In this document: positions 8,361 to 18,878 of the stretch, one piece after another
How the letters are laid out: the number at the start of each line of letters is the position of its first letter
How positions within the stretch are numbered: position 1 is the first letter of the stretch
NCBI GenBank assembly: GCA_052033505.1
Contig: JBPOJN010000014.1
Coordinates: 1-64,000 of the forward strand
Length of the DNA: 64,000 bases
Direction of reading: 5' to 3'
Origin: JBPOJN01 sp052033505
GTDB lineage: Bacteria > UBA10199 > JACPAL01 > GCA-016699445
Position numbers and translations under genes: made by a program
Notes under the pieces: model-generated
The model's input: only the letters and a program-made list of their open reading frames with translations
What the model was told of the DNA's origin: nothing
Database searches by the model: none

Positions 8361-8822
8361 ATGCCTCCTCAATACTGGCTCCTGAAATCCGAACCCGGAT
8401 CCTATTCGATCGACGATCTGAAAAAAGACTGCAAGACGGCCTGGACCGGAGTGCGCAATTACCAAGCGCGGAATTTCATGCGCGACCAAATGAAGGTCGG
8501 CGATCTCGTCCTGTTTTATCATTCGAACGCCGAACCGCCCGGAGTTGCCGGCATCGCGCGCGTCTGTTCCGGCGCTCATCCGGACGAGAGCGCGTGGGAC
8601 GAGAACGACACGCATTATGATCCTCGTTCGACGAAGGAAAAGCCCGTTTGGATGCTGGTCGACGTAGAATTCGTCGAGAAATTCAAACGTTTCGTTTCTT
8701 TGGAAGAGATTAAAAATGAACCGAAGCTTGCGGGAATGCTCGTCCTCAAAAAAGGCCAACGTTTATCGGTGCAGCCGGTCGAAAGAGGGCATTTCGAAGT
8801 TTTGCGGAAAATGGGTTCTTAA
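8361..8822 (+). CDS. EVE domain protein
   Basis: The 153-residue protein is a single EVE domain (PUA-like fold, thymocyte nuclear protein 1 family): YWLLKSEPGSYSIDDL at the start, WTGVRNYQARNFMRDQMKVGDLVLFYHSN at residues 28-57, and DPRSTKEKPVWMLVDVEF at 87-105. EVE domains are known to bind modified bases in RNA or DNA, and the aromatic cage residues (W28, Y34, W97-type positions) appear present. It converges with the EEP gene, leaving only 5 bases between stop codons. Its cellular substrate is unknown. Confidence 0.92.
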   Translation: MPPQYWLLKSEPGSYSIDDLKKDCKTAWTGVRNYQARNFMRDQMKVGDLVLFYHSNAEPPGVAGIARVCSGAHPDESAWDENDTHYDPRSTKEKPVWMLVDVEFVEKFKRFVSLEEIKNEPKLAGMLVLKKGQRLSVQPVERGHFEVLRKMGS

Positions 8823-8827
8823 AGGTC

Positions 8828-10030
8828 CTACAGCGTGAAATCCACCGAGATCGCATCGTGATCCGAGGCGGGGACGCCGTTGTGACGTAAGTCGCCCCAA
8901 ACGCGAGGACGGACGCTTGCGCCTTTGAGCGCGGATTTGGCTTCGCCGTCGTTCAAAACCTTCAAGCCTTTTTGAGCAAACCAATCGAGCTTGAATGAGC
9001 ACCTTCCGCCATAATCTTTCAAATCCCATTCCACGAAACGGAAACACCAGAGCGGGATCCAGTCGCGCAGGGACTTGAACTGCTTGAGGTCCTCGATGCT
9101 GTAGTGGTTCGTGCAGACGCCGAGTTCGTTGCAGTCTTTATAAGTGAAACCGTTCTTTTCCAGCATTCGGAAAAGCGCTTTTTCGAAATACAGGTCGGGA
9201 TTTGGGTAATGCCGTTTCATCATGCGGTGGATGCCGACGCCCACGCGGACCCAGAAGCCGATGATGGAAGAGGTCGCATTATGTGAGTCATAAGTCGACG
9301 TGTTCCAGTCGCCGCCCATGAGCGCGGTGGTCACTTTTTCCTCGTTCATGGCTTTTACCACCGCTTCAATTTCGTTCTTACGCGTCTTCTGCGTCGAACG
9401 CATGTTCACGTGCTGGCAGGCTACCCGCAATTCGTGTCCCGCGAAGTTGATGGTCGCGATCAAGACGCGCTGCGTGCCCAGGCGCTTTTCCTTCCCGCTC
9501 ATTTTATCGTGCGGGTTCGGGACGGAAACGATGCGGGGTTTGAGGATCGGGTAGCGCGAGAGGATGGCGTTGCCGTGTAAGCCCAGTTCGTTCTCGCCTT
9601 CCATGTCGCGTTCGGGACCGTTGCCTTTTTCGAGGTTTAAGTAAGATGGTGCGAAGAAGTAATTCATTCCCAAGGCCTTCGCCAGATCGCGTGCGACGTT
9701 GCGGTTACGCGAGCGGGCCATACCTAGGTCGGTTTCGGTGAGCAGCAGTACGTCCGCACCTGACATGACGTCGTGATTTTTCAGGAAATGCAGGATTTCT
9801 TCGTAGCAGGTACCACGCTCGACGTTCCAAGCGACGGCGCGGTAGTAGTTTTCCGGGGCGGGCATCGCGTGGTCGGCCGTCATCTCGAAGCTGTGCAGGA
9901 CCTTCAGGATGCGAGGCTTCAAATCTTGATACAGCCGCGATTGTTCGAGCGAATTCGTCGAATTAAAACCCAAAAGAGCGGGTAGCTCCGTATGCAGGTC
10001 GTGCAGGATTTGCGGGGTGTGCTCGAACAT
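8828..10030 (-). CDS. Endonuclease/exonuclease/phosphatase family protein
   Basis: The roughly 400-residue protein carries EEP-fold motifs in order: AWNVERG (Asn/Glu metal site), LLLTETDLGMARSRNRNVA, GNAILSRYPI, GGDWNT (general base region) and PASDHDAISVDF (SDH motif). The family hydrolyses phosphodiesters or phosphomonoesters in nucleic acids or inositol lipids; the substrate is not evident. No signal peptide is visible from the chosen ATG at 10030 (MFEHTPQ). The open frame continues upstream to 10735, but that part is antisense to gltB and lies beyond the intergenic region, so it was excluded. It is divergent from gltB. Confidence 0.82.
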   Translation of the reverse strand: MFEHTPQILHDLHTELPALLGFNSTNSLEQSRLYQDLKPRILKVLHSFEMTADHAMPAPENYYRAVAWNVERGTCYEEILHFLKNHDVMSGADVLLLTETDLGMARSRNRNVARDLAKALGMNYFFAPSYLNLEKGNGPERDMEGENELGLHGNAILSRYPILKPRIVSVPNPHDKMSGKEKRLGTQRVLIATINFAGHELRVACQHVNMRSTQKTRKNEIEAVVKAMNEEKVTTALMGGDWNTSTYDSHNATSSIIGFWVRVGVGIHRMMKRHYPNPDLYFEKALFRMLEKNGFTYKDCNELGVCTNHYSIEDLKQFKSLRDWIPLWCFRFVEWDLKDYGGRCSFKLDWFAQKGLKVLNDGEAKSALKGASVRPRVWGDLRHNGVPASDHDAISVDFTL

Positions 10031-10178
10031 TTTGGACGAGTTAAAGTCGGGTGCTAGAGGTGTCAACACAAGAAGCGCAACTTCGGCCGTCGAGGGACGA
10101 GACCTAAACTGTTCTTTTTGAATGCAAAAAGGGCTGGACAGGAAGATTCCTATGGTTTTTACCTTAGGATTCCCCCAT

Positions 10179-10202
10179 CCATGTCCATGGACTGGTTTTT
10201 TT
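10179..10202 (+). terminator. Terminator-like hairpin in the gltB leader
   Basis: CCATGTC (10179-10185) pairs with GACTGG (10190-10195), with one bulged T and a CATG loop, followed by seven T (10196-10202). The T run ends directly at the AAGGAG ribosome binding site of gltB (start 10214). It could be an attenuator, or stop transcripts entering from upstream. The stem is short, so this is tentative. Confidence 0.35.
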
Positions 10203-10213
10203 AAGGAGTTCGT

Positions 10214-13200
10214 ATGTTTGTGCGCGGTTTGCCGAAGAAACAAGGTTTGTACGATCCCAGGTTCGAACACGACGCGTGCGGCGTAGGTTTCGTCGCGCAC
10301 ATGAAGGGCCGCAAGTCCCATGACATCGTCAAAAACGGCCTGCAGATCCTGCTCAATCTCGACCACCGCGGCGCCTGCGGCGCGGAGACGAATACGGGCG
10401 ACGGCGCCGGTATCCTGATCCAGGTCCCCCATAAATTCCTGATCAAGGCCTGCAAAAAAGAAGGCATCACGCTGCCGGAATTCGGCGCCTACGGCGTCGG
10501 CATGATTTTCCTGCCTCAAGACAAGAAGGTCCGCGAGGCTTGCGAGAAAAAATTCGAAGAAATCGTCAAGCAAGAAGGCCAGGTTTTCCTGGGATGGAGG
10601 ACCGTCCCGACCGACGATTCGTCGTTGGGTAATACCGCCAAGGCCTCCGAGCCGGTCGTACGCCAGGCCTTCCTCCAGAGAAGCGCGTCGGTCGCCGCGG
10701 GACTGGACTGGGAGCGCAAACTCTACGTCATCCAAAAATGCGCCGAAAAGGCGATCCGTTACGGATTGAAGGACGCCGAAGGTTTTTACGTCGCGAGCCT
10801 GTCTTCACGCACCATCGTCTACAAAGGCATGCTGCTTTGCGCCCAGGTCGAGCATTTCTACCCGGACCTGGCCGACCCCGACATGGAGAGCGCGATTGCC
10901 CTGGTACATTCGCGCTTTTCGACGAACACGTTCCCCAGCTGGGAGCGTTCGCATCCGTACCGCTACATCGCGCATAACGGCGAGATCAACACGCTCCGCG
11001 GCAACGTGAACTGGATGCGCACGCGCGAGGCGATGCTGGGCGATAAAGTCTGGGGCCAGGACCTGAAGAAGATTTTCCCCGTCATCAACGAAGACGGATC
11101 GGACTCGGCGATGTTCGACAATGCGCTCGAGCTCCTGCATCTCTCCGGCCGCTCGCTTCCGCACGCGGTCATGATGATGATTCCGGAGCCTTGGGCCAAT
11201 CACGAAAGCATGTCTGCCGAGAAAAAAGCATTCTACGAATATCACGGCTGCTTAATGGAACCTTGGGACGGACCGGCCTCGATCGCCTTCACCGACGGCA
11301 CGCAGATCGGCGCGATCTTGGATCGTAACGGATTAAGGCCGTCGCGTTATTACGTCACGAAAGACGATCTCGTCATCATGGCCTCCGAAGTCGGCGTCTT
11401 GGAAGTGGCTCCCGAAAACGTGCTTCAAAAAGGCCGCCTGCAGCCGGGCCGCATGTTCTTGGTCGATACGAAAGAAGGCCGCATCATCGGCGACGATGAG
11501 ATCAAGACCGAGATCGCGACCGAAAAACCTTACGCCGAGTGGCTTCAGAAGCATCTGATCGCTCTTGAAAAGCTGCCGGAGGCCCCCGAATTGCCGGAGC
11601 CCGATCACGAGACGGTTCTGCAGAGGCAACGCGCGTTCGGTTATACTTGGGAAGATCTGCGTTTCTTGATGCTGCCCATGGGCAAGAACGGTGTCGAGGC
11701 GACCGGGTCGATGGGTAACGACACGCCGCTGGCCGTATTGTCCGACAAGCCCCAGGTTCTTTACAATTATTTCAAACAGCTCTTCGCCCAGGTCACCAAT
11801 CCTCCGATCGATGCTTTACGGGAAGAAATTGTGACCGCGACCGATACGACGATCGGACCCGAAGGGGACTTGATCGATCCGAAGCCGGAAAATTGCCATC
11901 AGATCAAATTGAAATCACCGATCTTGAGCAACGAAGAATTGGGCAAGCTCCGCCACGTGCAGCGCGAAGGTTTCCGCTCGACTACGCTGCCGATCCTCTA
12001 TAGCCCCGCGGCCGACGGCACCGGTTTGGAAAAGGCCTTGGAAGATTTGTACGAAGCCGCCGACCGCGCGATCGCGGAAGGCTACACGATCATCATCCTT
12101 TCGGACCGCGGCGTGGATAAAGACCATGCGCCGATCCCGGCTTTGCTCGCGACGTCGGGCCTGCATCATCATCTGATTCGCGAAGGCAAGCGCACGCGCG
12201 TGGGGCTCATCTTGGAGACAGGAGAGCCGCGCGAGGTGCATCACTTCGCCCTGCTCGTGGGTTACGGCGTGGGCGCGGTGAATCCGTACCTGGCGTTCGA
12301 GACGTTGGATGACATGATCCGCCAGGGCATACTGACCGACACCACGCACGCGGATGCCGTGAAGAAATACCTGAAGGCCGCGACTAAAGGCGTCGTGAAA
12401 GTCCTGTCGAAGATGGGCATTTCCACGATCCAGAGCTATCGCGGCGCCCAGATTTTCGAAGCCGTGGGTTTGAGCTCATCTTTGATCGACCGCTATTTCA
12501 CCGGCACGGCCTCACGCATCCAAGGCATCGGCATTAAAGAAATTTCCGAAGAAGTCCGCCAGCGCCATGCGGTTGCTTTTCCGGAACGCGCGAAAGACCG
12601 CCCGACGCTCGACGTCGGAGGCCAATATCAGTGGCGCAAAGAAGGGGAGTATCACCTCTTCAACCCGCAGACGATCCACAAGCTCCAGCTCGCCACGCGC
12701 ACGAATGACTATAAGGCGTTCAAAGACTATTCCCGTTCCGTTGACGATCAGTCGCAGAGACTCGCGACGCTGCGCGGGCTTTTGGATTTCAAATTTCCTG
12801 AAAAAGGCATTCCCATCGAGGAAGTCGAATCCGTCGACGCGATCTGTAAACGTTTCAAGACCGGAGCCATGTCCTACGGATCGATCAGCCGCGAGGCCCA
12901 TGAGTCACTCGCCATCGCGATGAACCGCGTCGGTGGCAAGAGCAACACCGGTGAAGGCGGAGAAGATCCCGAACGCTTCAAGCCGATGCAAAACGGCGAC
13001 TCGAAAAACAGCGCGATCAAACAAGTAGCCTCCGGCCGTTTCGGCGTGACGAGTCATTATTTAGTCAACGCGAAGGAAATCCAGATCAAGATGGCCCAAG
13101 GCGCCAAGCCCGGCGAAGGCGGCCAGCTTCCGGGTACGAAGGTCTATCCTTGGATCGCCAAGGTCCGTCTGTCGACTCCGGGCGTGGGTCTGATTTCGCC

Positions 13201-14809
13201 GCCGCCTCATCATGATATTTACTCGATCGAAGACTTGGCCGAACTGATTCACGATTTGAAGAACGCGAATCGCGATGCGCGTATCAACGTCAAACTCGTC
13301 TCCGAAGTCGGCGTGGGCACGATCGCCGCCGGCGTCGCGAAGGCGCATGCCGACGTGGTGCTGATCAGCGGCCACGACGGCGGTACGGGCGCGTCGCCCC
13401 AGACTTCGATCAAGCACGCGGGGCTTCCGTGGGAATTAGGCCTGGCGGAGACTCATCAGACGTTAGTGCTGAATAATTTGCGTAGCCGCATCGTCGTCGA
13501 AGCGGACGGCCAGATGAAGACCGGCCGCGACGTGATCATCGCGGCGCTTCTGGGCGCCGAGGAATTCGGATTCGCGACCGCGCCCCTTGTCACATTGGGT
13601 TGCATCATGATGCGCGTCTGCCACTTGGACACCTGTCCGGTCGGCGTCGCGACGCAAAATCCCGTCCTACGCAAAAAATTCACCGGCGATCCCGCGCATG
13701 CGGTCAACTTCATGAAATTCATCGCCCAGGAAATGCGCGAGTTGATGGCGCGTTTGGGTGTCCGCACGATCCTCGAGCTCGTCGGCCGCACGGATTTATT
13801 GGAAGCGCGGAAAGCCGTCGCTCATTGGAAGGCGAAGGGTCTCGATCTCTCGCCTTTATTGTACCGTCCCGAAGTCGACGCGAGCGTCGGCATCTATGCG
13901 CAGGTCGTGCAGGACCACGGTATCGAACGCTCCCTGGACGTCACCAAGCTTCTGGACCTTTGTAAGCCCGCGCTCGAGCGCAAAGAAAAAGTCGAAGCGA
14001 CGATTCCCATTCGGAACGTCAACCGCGTCGTCGGAACCATCCTAGGCAGCGAAGTCACCAAGAAATACGGGGCCGAAGGCCTGCCCGAGGACACGATCAC
14101 GCTTAAGTTCCAGGGTTCGGCCGGTCAAAGCTTCGGTGCGTTCGTGCCGAAGGGCGTGACCCTCGTCCTCGAAGGCGACGCGAACGACTACGTGGGCAAG
14201 GGGCTCTCGGGCGGCAAGATCATCGTGACGCCGCCGGAAGGTGCGACGTTCGTGCCCGAGGAAAACATGATCGTCGGAAACGTGGCCCTCTACGGCGCGA
14301 CTTCCGGCGAAGTCTACATCCGCGGCATGGCGGGCGAGCGCTTCTGCGTGCGCAACAGCGGTGTGCACGCCGTCGTCGAGTCCATCGGCGACCACGGCTG
14401 CGAATACATGACGGGCGGCCGTGTCGTCGTCTTGGGGTCGGTCGGACGGAACTTCGCCGCCGGCATGTCGGGCGGCATCGCTTACGTACTCGACGAAGCC
14501 GGCGATCTGACGAAGAAATTGAACAAAGAATTGGTCGAGCCCGAGGCGCTTTCGGATTCTCACGAACTCGAAAACGTGAAGGCCATGATCAAGAAACATT
14601 ACGACTACACGCGCAGCCAGCGGGCCTGGAAGATCCTGTCGGCCTGGAAAGATTTTGCGCCTCGTTTCGTCAAAGTCATGCCGCGCGATTACAAGCGCGT
14701 CTTGGAAGCGATGGACCGCATCTTGGCCCAGGGCCTCTCCGGCGATGACGCCGTCATGGCGGCCTTCAAGGAAAACGCGCAAAGCTTGGTCCGCGTCGGG
14801 GGAAACTAG
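10214..14809 (+). CDS. gltB: Glutamate synthase large subunit
   Basis: GltB makes two glutamates from glutamine and 2-oxoglutarate, with electrons from GltD. The 1531-residue protein has a 21-residue propeptide before the nucleophile C22 (HDACGVGFVA), then the class II glutaminase domain (to about 430; GDGAGILIQ, HSRFSTNTFPSWERSHPYR). The central and FMN domains follow (GEGGEDPERF, KPGEGGQLPG, SGHDGGTGASP), with the 3Fe-4S motif C-x5-C-x4-C in CIMMRVCHLDTC, and a C-terminal GXGXG beta-helix (residues 1280-1480). The start is set by AAGGAG nine bases upstream. gltD follows after a structured 95-base gap, consistent with an operon for ammonium assimilation. Confidence 0.97.
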   Translation: MFVRGLPKKQGLYDPRFEHDACGVGFVAHMKGRKSHDIVKNGLQILLNLDHRGACGAETNTGDGAGILIQVPHKFLIKACKKEGITLPEFGAYGVGMIFLPQDKKVREACEKKFEEIVKQEGQVFLGWRTVPTDDSSLGNTAKASEPVVRQAFLQRSASVAAGLDWERKLYVIQKCAEKAIRYGLKDAEGFYVASLSSRTIVYKGMLLCAQVEHFYPDLADPDMESAIALVHSRFSTNTFPSWERSHPYRYIAHNGEINTLRGNVNWMRTREAMLGDKVWGQDLKKIFPVINEDGSDSAMFDNALELLHLSGRSLPHAVMMMIPEPWANHESMSAEKKAFYEYHGCLMEPWDGPASIAFTDGTQIGAILDRNGLRPSRYYVTKDDLVIMASEVGVLEVAPENVLQKGRLQPGRMFLVDTKEGRIIGDDEIKTEIATEKPYAEWLQKHLIALEKLPEAPELPEPDHETVLQRQRAFGYTWEDLRFLMLPMGKNGVEATGSMGNDTPLAVLSDKPQVLYNYFKQLFAQVTNPPIDALREEIVTATDTTIGPEGDLIDPKPENCHQIKLKSPILSNEELGKLRHVQREGFRSTTLPILYSPAADGTGLEKALEDLYEAADRAIAEGYTIIILSDRGVDKDHAPIPALLATSGLHHHLIREGKRTRVGLILETGEPREVHHFALLVGYGVGAVNPYLAFETLDDMIRQGILTDTTHADAVKKYLKAATKGVVKVLSKMGISTIQSYRGAQIFEAVGLSSSLIDRYFTGTASRIQGIGIKEISEEVRQRHAVAFPERAKDRPTLDVGGQYQWRKEGEYHLFNPQTIHKLQLATRTNDYKAFKDYSRSVDDQSQRLATLRGLLDFKFPEKGIPIEEVESVDAICKRFKTGAMSYGSISREAHESLAIAMNRVGGKSNTGEGGEDPERFKPMQNGDSKNSAIKQVASGRFGVTSHYLVNAKEIQIKMAQGAKPGEGGQLPGTKVYPWIAKVRLSTPGVGLISPPPHHDIYSIEDLAELIHDLKNANRDARINVKLVSEVGVGTIAAGVAKAHADVVLISGHDGGTGASPQTSIKHAGLPWELGLAETHQTLVLNNLRSRIVVEADGQMKTGRDVIIAALLGAEEFGFATAPLVTLGCIMMRVCHLDTCPVGVATQNPVLRKKFTGDPAHAVNFMKFIAQEMRELMARLGVRTILELVGRTDLLEARKAVAHWKAKGLDLSPLLYRPEVDASVGIYAQVVQDHGIERSLDVTKLLDLCKPALERKEKVEATIPIRNVNRVVGTILGSEVTKKYGAEGLPEDTITLKFQGSAGQSFGAFVPKGVTLVLEGDANDYVGKGLSGGKIIVTPPEGATFVPEENMIVGNVALYGATSGEVYIRGMAGERFCVRNSGVHAVVESIGDHGCEYMTGGRVVVLGSVGRNFAAGMSGGIAYVLDEAGDLTKKLNKELVEPEALSDSHELENVKAMIKKHYDYTRSQRAWKILSAWKDFAPRFVKVMPRDYKRVLEAMDRILAQGLSGDDAVMAAFKENAQSLVRVGGN

Positions 14810-14814
14810 TGAAC

Positions 14815-14897
14815 GCAGGAGGGTTTCCCTCCGCAGTGAACGATTCAACAACGATTTAACAGATGGAGGGTTCGGGAGGAGAGCGGTATCTCCTCCT
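14815..14897 (+). promoter_or_regulatory. Two stem-loops in the gltB-gltD gap that hide Shine-Dalgarno-like sequences
   Basis: The first hairpin pairs GGAGGG (14818-14823) with CCCTCC (14827-14832), flanked by further GC pairs. The second pairs GGAGGAGA (14875-14882) with TCTCCTCC (14889-14896), extendable by one G-T pair, around a 6-base loop. The second ends eight bases before the gltD ATG at 14905 and would bury the only GGAGG-type ribosome binding site there. Neither is followed by a T run, so control of translation is more likely than termination. Confidence 0.5.
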
Positions 14898-14904
14898 GAT
14901 TATT

Positions 14905-16386
<1,482 letters not shown>

Positions 16387-16465
16387 ATTTAAAAGGGAAA
16401 AACAGTTGCCAGCGAAAAACGTATGGAGTAGCTCCCAGCCCTCTATTTTAATTTAAGGATATATT

Positions 16466-16648
16466 ATGCCGGTTCCCCGTAGAAAAACGTCCCGTCAAAA
16501 AAGAGATACACGACGGTCCCATCAACATCTGCAAAGCCAGCAGGTCCAGCGTTGCAAGCGCTGCGGCAGCCCCCGCATGTCCCATCGCGTGTGCCCGTCC
16601 TGCGGTTTTCTGGGCGATAAAGAGATCTTCCGCATCGAAGAAAAGTAG
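16466..16648 (+). CDS. rpmF: Ribosomal protein L32
   Basis: The 60-residue basic protein is a component of the large ribosomal subunit. It starts MPVPRRKTSRQKRDTRRSHQ, typical for L32, and has a C-x2-C...C-x2-C zinc motif (CKRCGSPRMSHRVCPSCG). The ATG is preceded by AAGGAT at eight bases. In many bacteria rpmF is followed by plsX-fabH; here it stands alone between gltD and an exported protein gene. Confidence 0.95.
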   Translation: MPVPRRKTSRQKRDTRRSHQHLQSQQVQRCKRCGSPRMSHRVCPSCGFLGDKEIFRIEEK

Positions 16649-16778
16649 GCGAGAAGTAGGCCTTTTTCGTTCCTCTATTCACCTGAATACGCATTTCCCG
16701 AAGCTCCCAGAACCTTCATTGACAGCACAGCGTCTTGTGGTGCCTAATTTATCCAGTAGACTTTAACCGGGAGAACTC

Positions 16779-18401
16779 ATGACTCACATAAAATCCTTTT
16801 TTTTCGCGCTAACTGTGGTGGCAACCGTTTCCTTCTGGTCTCTTGAGGCCAAAACCGCCGAAATCGGTAATAACGATTTTCGCATCAGTGAAATGGGTCC
16901 CGACGGAGATATAAACTATTTCGCGCAATTGCCCGCCGTCGCTTATAACGACACGGATAACGAATATTTCGTGGTGTGGGCCGGAAGTGACGACGCGGGG
17001 GGCCTGCTTGCCAACGAAATCGAATTGTACGGCCAAAGGATCAATGCTGCGACCGGAGCGGTCTTAGGTGATCGCGTGCGTTTGACCCAAGTCGGCACCG
17101 ACGGCACCACCACACGGAGTGTTGTTGTCGGGCAAGGTTTTCGCCCTTCTGTCGCTTACAATAGCACCGACAACGAGTATCTCGTCCTCTGGGTCGCGGA
17201 TGACGACGCCGCGGGCCTGGCGGATAACGAATTCGAAATCTTCGGACAACGCGTAGACGCGTCCACGGGACAACCCGTCGGTACCGACGATTTCCAGATC
17301 AGCTCCATGGGTACGAACGGTAATACTGCTTTTTACGCCTACTTGCAGGATGTCGCCTACAACAGCATCGACGACGAATATCTGGTGGTTTGGGTCGGTC
17401 ATTCGCCCACGACGGCGGTGAACGTAAACAACGATCTTTATGGGCAACGCATCGCGGGTGCGACGGGTGCTCTTCTGGGATCCAATCTCGCCTTGCGCGC
17501 CCCCGATACGGTCAATGAAGTTCCCGGCCATTCTCTAGACGTGGGCTTTCCCGCGGTTGCTTACAATCCGGCGGCCGGTGAATATTTGGTGGCCTTCATG
17601 GGGGACGTCTTCGTCAACGATGACTCGGATATCTTCGCGCAGCGTGTGGACGGGGTGACCGGTATGCCGGTCGGCGTGGAATTCCGTGTCAGCGAGATGG
17701 GCACGCAAGCGACGCCGGGCAATCCTTTCAGTGTGAATCTGCCGCGCGTGGCTTATAACGGCGACGCTGACGAATATCTGGTCGTATGGACCGGCGACGA
17801 TAGCGTGGATGAAAAAATTGAAGTCTACGGTCAACGTTTGACCGCCGCGACAGGAGCCGCGGTGGGTACTGACGATTTTCAGATCAGCTTCTCGGGCGAC
17901 CCGTCCGATACGGATTTTGGACCCAACTTATTCGCAGACGTGACTTACAATCCCAGAAACCGGGAATACTTGGTCGTATGGCAAGGTGATGTCGATGAGG
18001 GCGGCGGCCTCTTCGACAATGAATTTGAAGTTTTCGGCCAAAAGCTCGAATCCTCCGACGCTACGGCTATCGGCGACAGGATCCGCGTCAGCGACATGCA
18101 GGGGACCGGAAATACGAATGTCGACATCTTAGGTATCGCGTCGGCGTACAATGCGACGGATCAAAATTACCTGGTCGTCTGGAGCGGTGACGACGACGTC
18201 GCACCGTTGGTCGATGACGAGTTCGAGATTTTCGGGCAACTCCTCTCCGATCCCGAATGCGGCAACGGCGTCGTCGAAGGCAGCGAAGGATGTGACGACG
18301 GTAATTTAACCGACGGTGACGGTTGTTCGGCCGCTTGCGTGGATGAACCGGGAGGCCCGGGGAGTTCAGGCGCTTCCGGCGGCTGTTCTTTAATGAGATA
18401 A
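16779..18401 (+). CDS. Exported seven-repeat propeller-like protein with Cys-rich repeat and GGCSL tail
   Basis: The 540-residue protein has a Sec signal (basic start, hydrophobic to residue 24, cleavage near KTA-EIG). It then has seven copies of a 65-75 residue unit built on YNxxDxEYLVVWxGDD...EIFGQRLxAATGA, which predicts a seven-bladed beta-propeller. Residues 490-525 match the myxobacterial Cys-rich repeat (CGNGVVEGSEGCDDGN...DGDGCSAAC). The chain ends GGPGSSGASGGCSLMR, with no transmembrane segment after the cysteine. That ending is shared with the two beta-helix proteins nearby. It is probably a cell-surface or secreted binding protein; the ligand is unknown. rpiB follows after 12 bases. 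Confidence 0.8.
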   Translation: MTHIKSFFFALTVVATVSFWSLEAKTAEIGNNDFRISEMGPDGDINYFAQLPAVAYNDTDNEYFVVWAGSDDAGGLLANEIELYGQRINAATGAVLGDRVRLTQVGTDGTTTRSVVVGQGFRPSVAYNSTDNEYLVLWVADDDAAGLADNEFEIFGQRVDASTGQPVGTDDFQISSMGTNGNTAFYAYLQDVAYNSIDDEYLVVWVGHSPTTAVNVNNDLYGQRIAGATGALLGSNLALRAPDTVNEVPGHSLDVGFPAVAYNPAAGEYLVAFMGDVFVNDDSDIFAQRVDGVTGMPVGVEFRVSEMGTQATPGNPFSVNLPRVAYNGDADEYLVVWTGDDSVDEKIEVYGQRLTAATGAAVGTDDFQISFSGDPSDTDFGPNLFADVTYNPRNREYLVVWQGDVDEGGGLFDNEFEVFGQKLESSDATAIGDRIRVSDMQGTGNTNVDILGIASAYNATDQNYLVVWSGDDDVAPLVDDEFEIFGQLLSDPECGNGVVEGSEGCDDGNLTDGDGCSAACVDEPGGPGSSGASGGCSLMR

Positions 18402-18413
18402 TCGGGAAGACAC

Positions 18414-18875
18414 ATGGAAATCGCGATCGCCTCCGACCATGGCGGCTTGGATTTGAAGCAACGAGTTTTAGATTTTTTGAAATCCCGGGATGTCGCCTAT
18501 CGCGATCTCGGCACGAGCACGGCGGAGTCCGTGGATTATCCCGACTATGCGGCCAAGGTCGCGAAGCTGGTCTCCGAAGGCCAGGTGTCCGCTGGGATAT
18601 TACTTTGCGGAACCGGCGTCGGCATGTGTATCGCCGCGAATAAGTTCAAGGGCGTGCGCGCGGCTGTCGTCAGCGAGTCGTATTCTGCCCGCATGGCAAA
18701 AGAACACAACAACGCCAATATCCTCTGCTTAGGCGCGCGCGTGTTGACGAAAGAAGGCGCGGAAAAAGTCGAAACGATTTTGGCGGCTTGGCTAGACGCT
18801 TCCTATGCGGGCGACCGCCACACGCGCCGGTTGGATAAGATCCACGAAATCGAAAATAAGAATTTCAAAGCCTAA
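18414..18875 (+). CDS. rpiB: Ribose-5-phosphate isomerase B
   Basis: RpiB interconverts ribose-5-phosphate and ribulose-5-phosphate in the pentose phosphate pathway. The 153-residue protein has IASDHGGLDLKQ at the start, the active-site CGTGVGMCIAANK (catalytic Cys near 65), and HNNANILCLGARV. The substrate is likely ribose-5-phosphate, though some LacAB/RpiB members act on other sugars. The gene starts 12 bases after the propeller-like gene and converges on corA with a 3-base gap. Transketolase (tkt) of the same pathway is at 40.6 kb. Confidence 0.95.
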   Translation: MEIAIASDHGGLDLKQRVLDFLKSRDVAYRDLGTSTAESVDYPDYAAKVAKLVSEGQVSAGILLCGTGVGMCIAANKFKGVRAAVVSESYSARMAKEHNNANILCLGARVLTKEGAEKVETILAAWLDASYAGDRHTRRLDKIHEIENKNFKA

Positions 18876-18878
18876 AGC

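Noticed and set aside
10031..10735. N-terminal extension of the EEP-family frame
   Set aside because: It runs antisense through the start of gltB, has no conserved motif, and the family domain begins after the ATG at 10030.
14863..14904. Earlier ATG for gltD
   Set aside because: The added 14 residues (MEGSGGERYLLLII) lie across the hairpin and are unlike the GltD family start MGKPTGFLEY.
18380..18401. GGCSLMR end read as a CaaX prenylation box
   Set aside because: The Cys is not four residues from the end in any of the three tail-less proteins, and prenylation of this type is not known in bacteria of their own.
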